Shown piece after piece: positions 5,735 to 7,415 of a DNA stretch of 7,415 bases. A program made the position numbers and the translations under genes. Source of the stretch: an uncultured Oscillibacter sp. (GTDB lineage Bacteria; Bacillota; Clostridia; Oscillospirales; Oscillospiraceae). Position 1 is the stretch's first letter, and each line of letters opens with the position of its first letter. Where the stretch lies: positions 1-7,415 of the forward strand of contig CAMMCS010000095.1 in the NCBI GenBank assembly GCA_946494635.1, read 5' to 3'. The notes beneath the pieces are model-generated. The model did not search any database. It was not told the DNA's origin and was given only the letters and a program-made list of their open reading frames with translations.

Positions 5735-7213
5735 ATGGCATTGATGACCCCCCAAGAGTACGTTGATTCCCTGCGGAAGCTGAACACCCGGGTTTACATG
5801 TTCGGGGAGAAGATTGAGAACTGGGTGGATCACCCGATGATCCGCCCCTCCATCAACTGCGTGGCCATGACCTATGCCCTGGCCCAGGATCCCCAGTACG
5901 CCGACCTGATGACCGTGAAGTCCAGCCTGACGGGCCACACCATCAACCGCTTCACTCACCTGCACCAGTCCACCGAGGACCTGATCAACAAGGTGAAGAT
6001 GCAGCGCCTGCTGGGCCAGAAGACCGCTTCCTGCTTCCAGCGCTGCGTGGGCATGGACGCCTTCAACGCCGTGTTCTCCACCACCTATGAGATCGACGAG
6101 AAGTACGGCACCCACTATCACGAGAACTTCAAGAAGTTCCTGACCTTCGTCCAGGACAACGACCTGACGGTGGACGGCGCCATGACAGACCCCAAGGGCG
6201 ACCGGTCCAAGGCCCCCAGCCAGCAGGCGGACCCGGACATGTACGTCCACGTGGTGGAGCGCCGCAGCGACGGCATCGTGGTCTGCGGCGCCAAGTGCCA
6301 CCAGACCGGCTCCATCAACAGCCACTGGCACATCTTCATGCCCACCATCTCCATGGGTGAGGCGGACAAGGACTGGGCGGTGAGCTTCGCCTGCCCGACG
6401 GACGCCGAGGGCATGTACATGATCTACGGCCGGCAGTCCTGCGACACCCGGAAGCTGGAGGAGGACGCCTCCATCGACGTGGGCAACGCCAAGTTCGGCG
6501 GCCAGGAGGCCCTGGTGGTCCTGGACCACGTGTTCATCCCCAACGAGTACATCTTCCTCAACGGCGAGTATGAGTTCGCCGGCATGATGGTGGAGCGGTT
6601 CGCCGGCTATCACCGCCAGTCCTACGGCGGCTGCAAGGTGGGCGTGGGCGACACCCTGATCGGCGCCGCCGCCCTGGCCGCCGAGTACAACGGCGTGGAG
6701 AAGGCCAGCGCCGTCAAGGACAAGCTGATCGAGATGATCCACCTGAACGAGACCCTGTACTGCTGCGGCATCGCCTGCTCCTCCCAGGGCTTCAAGACCA
6801 AGGCGGGCAACTATCAGATCGACCTGCTGCTGGCCAACGTCTGCAAGCAGAACGTCACCCGCTTCCCCTATGAGATCGTCCGCTTGGCGGAGGACATCGC
6901 CGGCGGCCTGATGGTCACCATGCCCTCCCAGAAGGACTTCCACTCCGACACGGTGGTGGGCCGGAACGGCGAGACCATCGGCGACATCTGCAATAAGTTC
7001 TTCGCCACCCGGGAGGGTGTCAGCACCGAGAACCGTCAGCGGATCATGCGGTTTATTGAGAACCTGTGCCTGGGCGCGGCGGCTGTCGGCTACCGGACGG
7101 AGTCCATGCACGGCGCCGGCTCTCCCCAGGCCCAGCGGATCATGATTGCCCGCCAGGGCAACATCCAGGGCAAGAAGCAGCTGGCCAAGGACATCGCGGG
7201 CATCCAGGACTAA
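5735..7213 (+). CDS. abfD: 4-hydroxybutyryl-CoA dehydratase / vinylacetyl-CoA delta-isomerase
   Basis: This 492-residue enzyme dehydrates 4-hydroxybutyryl-CoA to crotonyl-CoA by a radical mechanism using FAD and a [4Fe-4S] cluster, and isomerises vinylacetyl-CoA. As recalled, it is very similar along its whole length to the 490-residue Clostridium aminobutyricum AbfD. Identical stretches include RKLNTRVYMFGEKIENWVDH (14-33), QRLLGQKTASCFQRCVGMDA and ERFAGYHRQSYGGCKVGVGD. The cluster ligands are present as C100, C104, H293 and C300 (C. aminobutyricum C99, C103, H292, C299). The catalytic-site residues Y297 and E456 are also in place, the latter in YRTESMHGAGSPQAQR. The cluster is oxygen-sensitive, which points to an anaerobe. 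It lies 31 bases after the CoA-transferase stop and is the last gene of the operon seen here. No 4-hydroxybutyrate dehydrogenase or succinate semialdehyde dehydrogenase is in the window. Confidence 0.98.
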   Translation: MALMTPQEYVDSLRKLNTRVYMFGEKIENWVDHPMIRPSINCVAMTYALAQDPQYADLMTVKSSLTGHTINRFTHLHQSTEDLINKVKMQRLLGQKTASCFQRCVGMDAFNAVFSTTYEIDEKYGTHYHENFKKFLTFVQDNDLTVDGAMTDPKGDRSKAPSQQADPDMYVHVVERRSDGIVVCGAKCHQTGSINSHWHIFMPTISMGEADKDWAVSFACPTDAEGMYMIYGRQSCDTRKLEEDASIDVGNAKFGGQEALVVLDHVFIPNEYIFLNGEYEFAGMMVERFAGYHRQSYGGCKVGVGDTLIGAAALAAEYNGVEKASAVKDKLIEMIHLNETLYCCGIACSSQGFKTKAGNYQIDLLLANVCKQNVTRFPYEIVRLAEDIAGGLMVTMPSQKDFHSDTVVGRNGETIGDICNKFFATREGVSTENRQRIMRFIENLCLGAAAVGYRTESMHGAGSPQAQRIMIARQGNIQGKKQLAKDIAGIQD

Positions 7214-7256
7214 GGCCCACCGTTGCGGCATTGCGATCCCCGGCCCCTGGCGGGGG

Positions 7257-7320
7257 CGCCCCTCCCCCCCCCGCCTCGCCACCCGCTCCCTTCCTCCCCC
7301 CACCTGAAGGACCACACCAG
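7257..7320 (+). terminator. Candidate Rho-dependent termination region
   Basis: Just after the abfD stop the plus strand becomes strongly C-rich and G-poor. In 7261-7300 there are 30 C and only 3 G, with runs of up to nine C. An RNA like this is the type that Rho loads onto. No convincing intrinsic terminator follows abfD: the hairpin GCCCC-TGGCG-GGGGC (7243-7257) has no T tract. This reading is an inference from composition only. Confidence 0.3.
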
Positions 7321-7415
7321 CTATCATATGATGATCATGGGAAGATGTACTTTCCCCATCCCGTTTTGTGAGCCAAGGAGTTGTCATAGCCCTTTGTCTT
7401 CCTAAGACCGCTTGG
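7321..7415. other. Intergenic right edge, no gene recognised
   Basis: The sequence returns to mixed composition. It contains the perfect 10-bp palindrome ATCATATGAT (7323-7332) overlapping ATGATCAT (7331-7338), and a weak GGGAA...TTCCC pairing (7340-7357). No promoter with clear -10 and -35 elements and no start codon with a ribosome site was found. It may be the upstream region of a gene beyond the window, but nothing visible proves this. Confidence 0.3.

Noticed and set aside
4096..5787. Minus-strand open frame of 563 codons opposite the CoA-transferase gene
   Set aside because: It mirrors a gene with intact family motifs, has low-complexity composition and runs into both neighbouring genes. 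It is an artefact of high third-position GC.
7243..7257. Hairpin GCCCC-TGGCG-GGGGC after abfD as an intrinsic terminator
   Set aside because: The stem is only 5 bp and no T tract follows; the next bases are C-rich.
7340..7365. GGGAA...TTCCC pairing followed by TTTT near the right edge
   Set aside because: The stem is 5 bp with a large loop, and the TTTT is separated from it by several bases, so it is too weak to call.
5651..7387. Minus-strand open frame of 578 codons opposite abfD
   Set aside because: The plus strand encodes an unmistakable AbfD with all cofactor ligands. The antisense frame has the Gly/His/Val/Leu-rich composition typical of the mirror of a GC-rich gene, no recognisable domain and no good ribosome site.
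1..7415. CRISPR arrays, tRNA or rRNA genes, insertion sequences, phage or toxin-antitoxin genes
   Set aside because: No regularly spaced repeats, structured RNA signatures, transposase motifs or terminal repeats were found. The window is metabolic and regulatory in content.

Overview
The window (7,415 bases, GC-rich genes around an AT-rich central control region) looks like a stretch of chromosome from an anaerobic, high-GC member of the Clostridia, such as an Oscillospiraceae-type gut butyrate producer. This placement is an inference. It rests on an oxygen-sensitive 4-hydroxybutyryl-CoA dehydratase very close to the Clostridium aminobutyricum enzyme, a Clostridium propionicum-type CoA-transferase, strong AGGAGG ribosome sites and a PAS-AAA+-Fis sigma-54 activator.

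Layout. Bases 1-139 are a very G/C-rich stretch without a gene, ending in a rightward intrinsic terminator (89-116). On the minus strand, reading leftward, a sigma-54 enhancer-binding activator (2909 to 1488) is followed after 16 bases by rpoN, the sigma-54 factor itself (1471 to 140). Bases 2910-3308 are a divergent control region. On the plus strand follow three closely spaced genes: a crotonase (3309-4109), an acyl-CoA:acetate CoA-transferase (4147-5703) and abfD, 4-hydroxybutyryl-CoA dehydratase/vinylacetyl-CoA isomerase (5735-7213). The last 200 bases hold a C-rich, G-poor stretch that could be a Rho-dependent termination region. No further gene was seen there.

How it fits together. The plus-strand enzymes can activate 4-hydroxybutyrate to its CoA thioester, dehydrate it to crotonyl-CoA and hydrate that to 3-hydroxybutyryl-CoA. 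This is the core of the 4-aminobutyrate/4-hydroxybutyrate fermentation to acetate and butyrate. The dehydrogenases and the butyryl-CoA dehydrogenase are not in the window.

The most striking part is the control region. It has a textbook -24/-12 sigma-54 promoter 47 bases ahead of the crotonase gene, and four copies of a dyad of the form WTTCA-N4-TGAAW (one degenerate in one arm). One dyad lies about 155 bases upstream of the predicted start of transcription. Two lie 21 bases apart, on top of the predicted extended -10 promoter of the activator gene itself. The window therefore appears to carry a self-contained regulatory module: its own sigma factor, its own activator, that activator's probable binding sites, and the target promoter and operon. 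The proposed circuit is activation of the fermentation operon together with autorepression of the activator-rpoN operon. All functional statements are by recognition of sequence families and motifs; no search was run.
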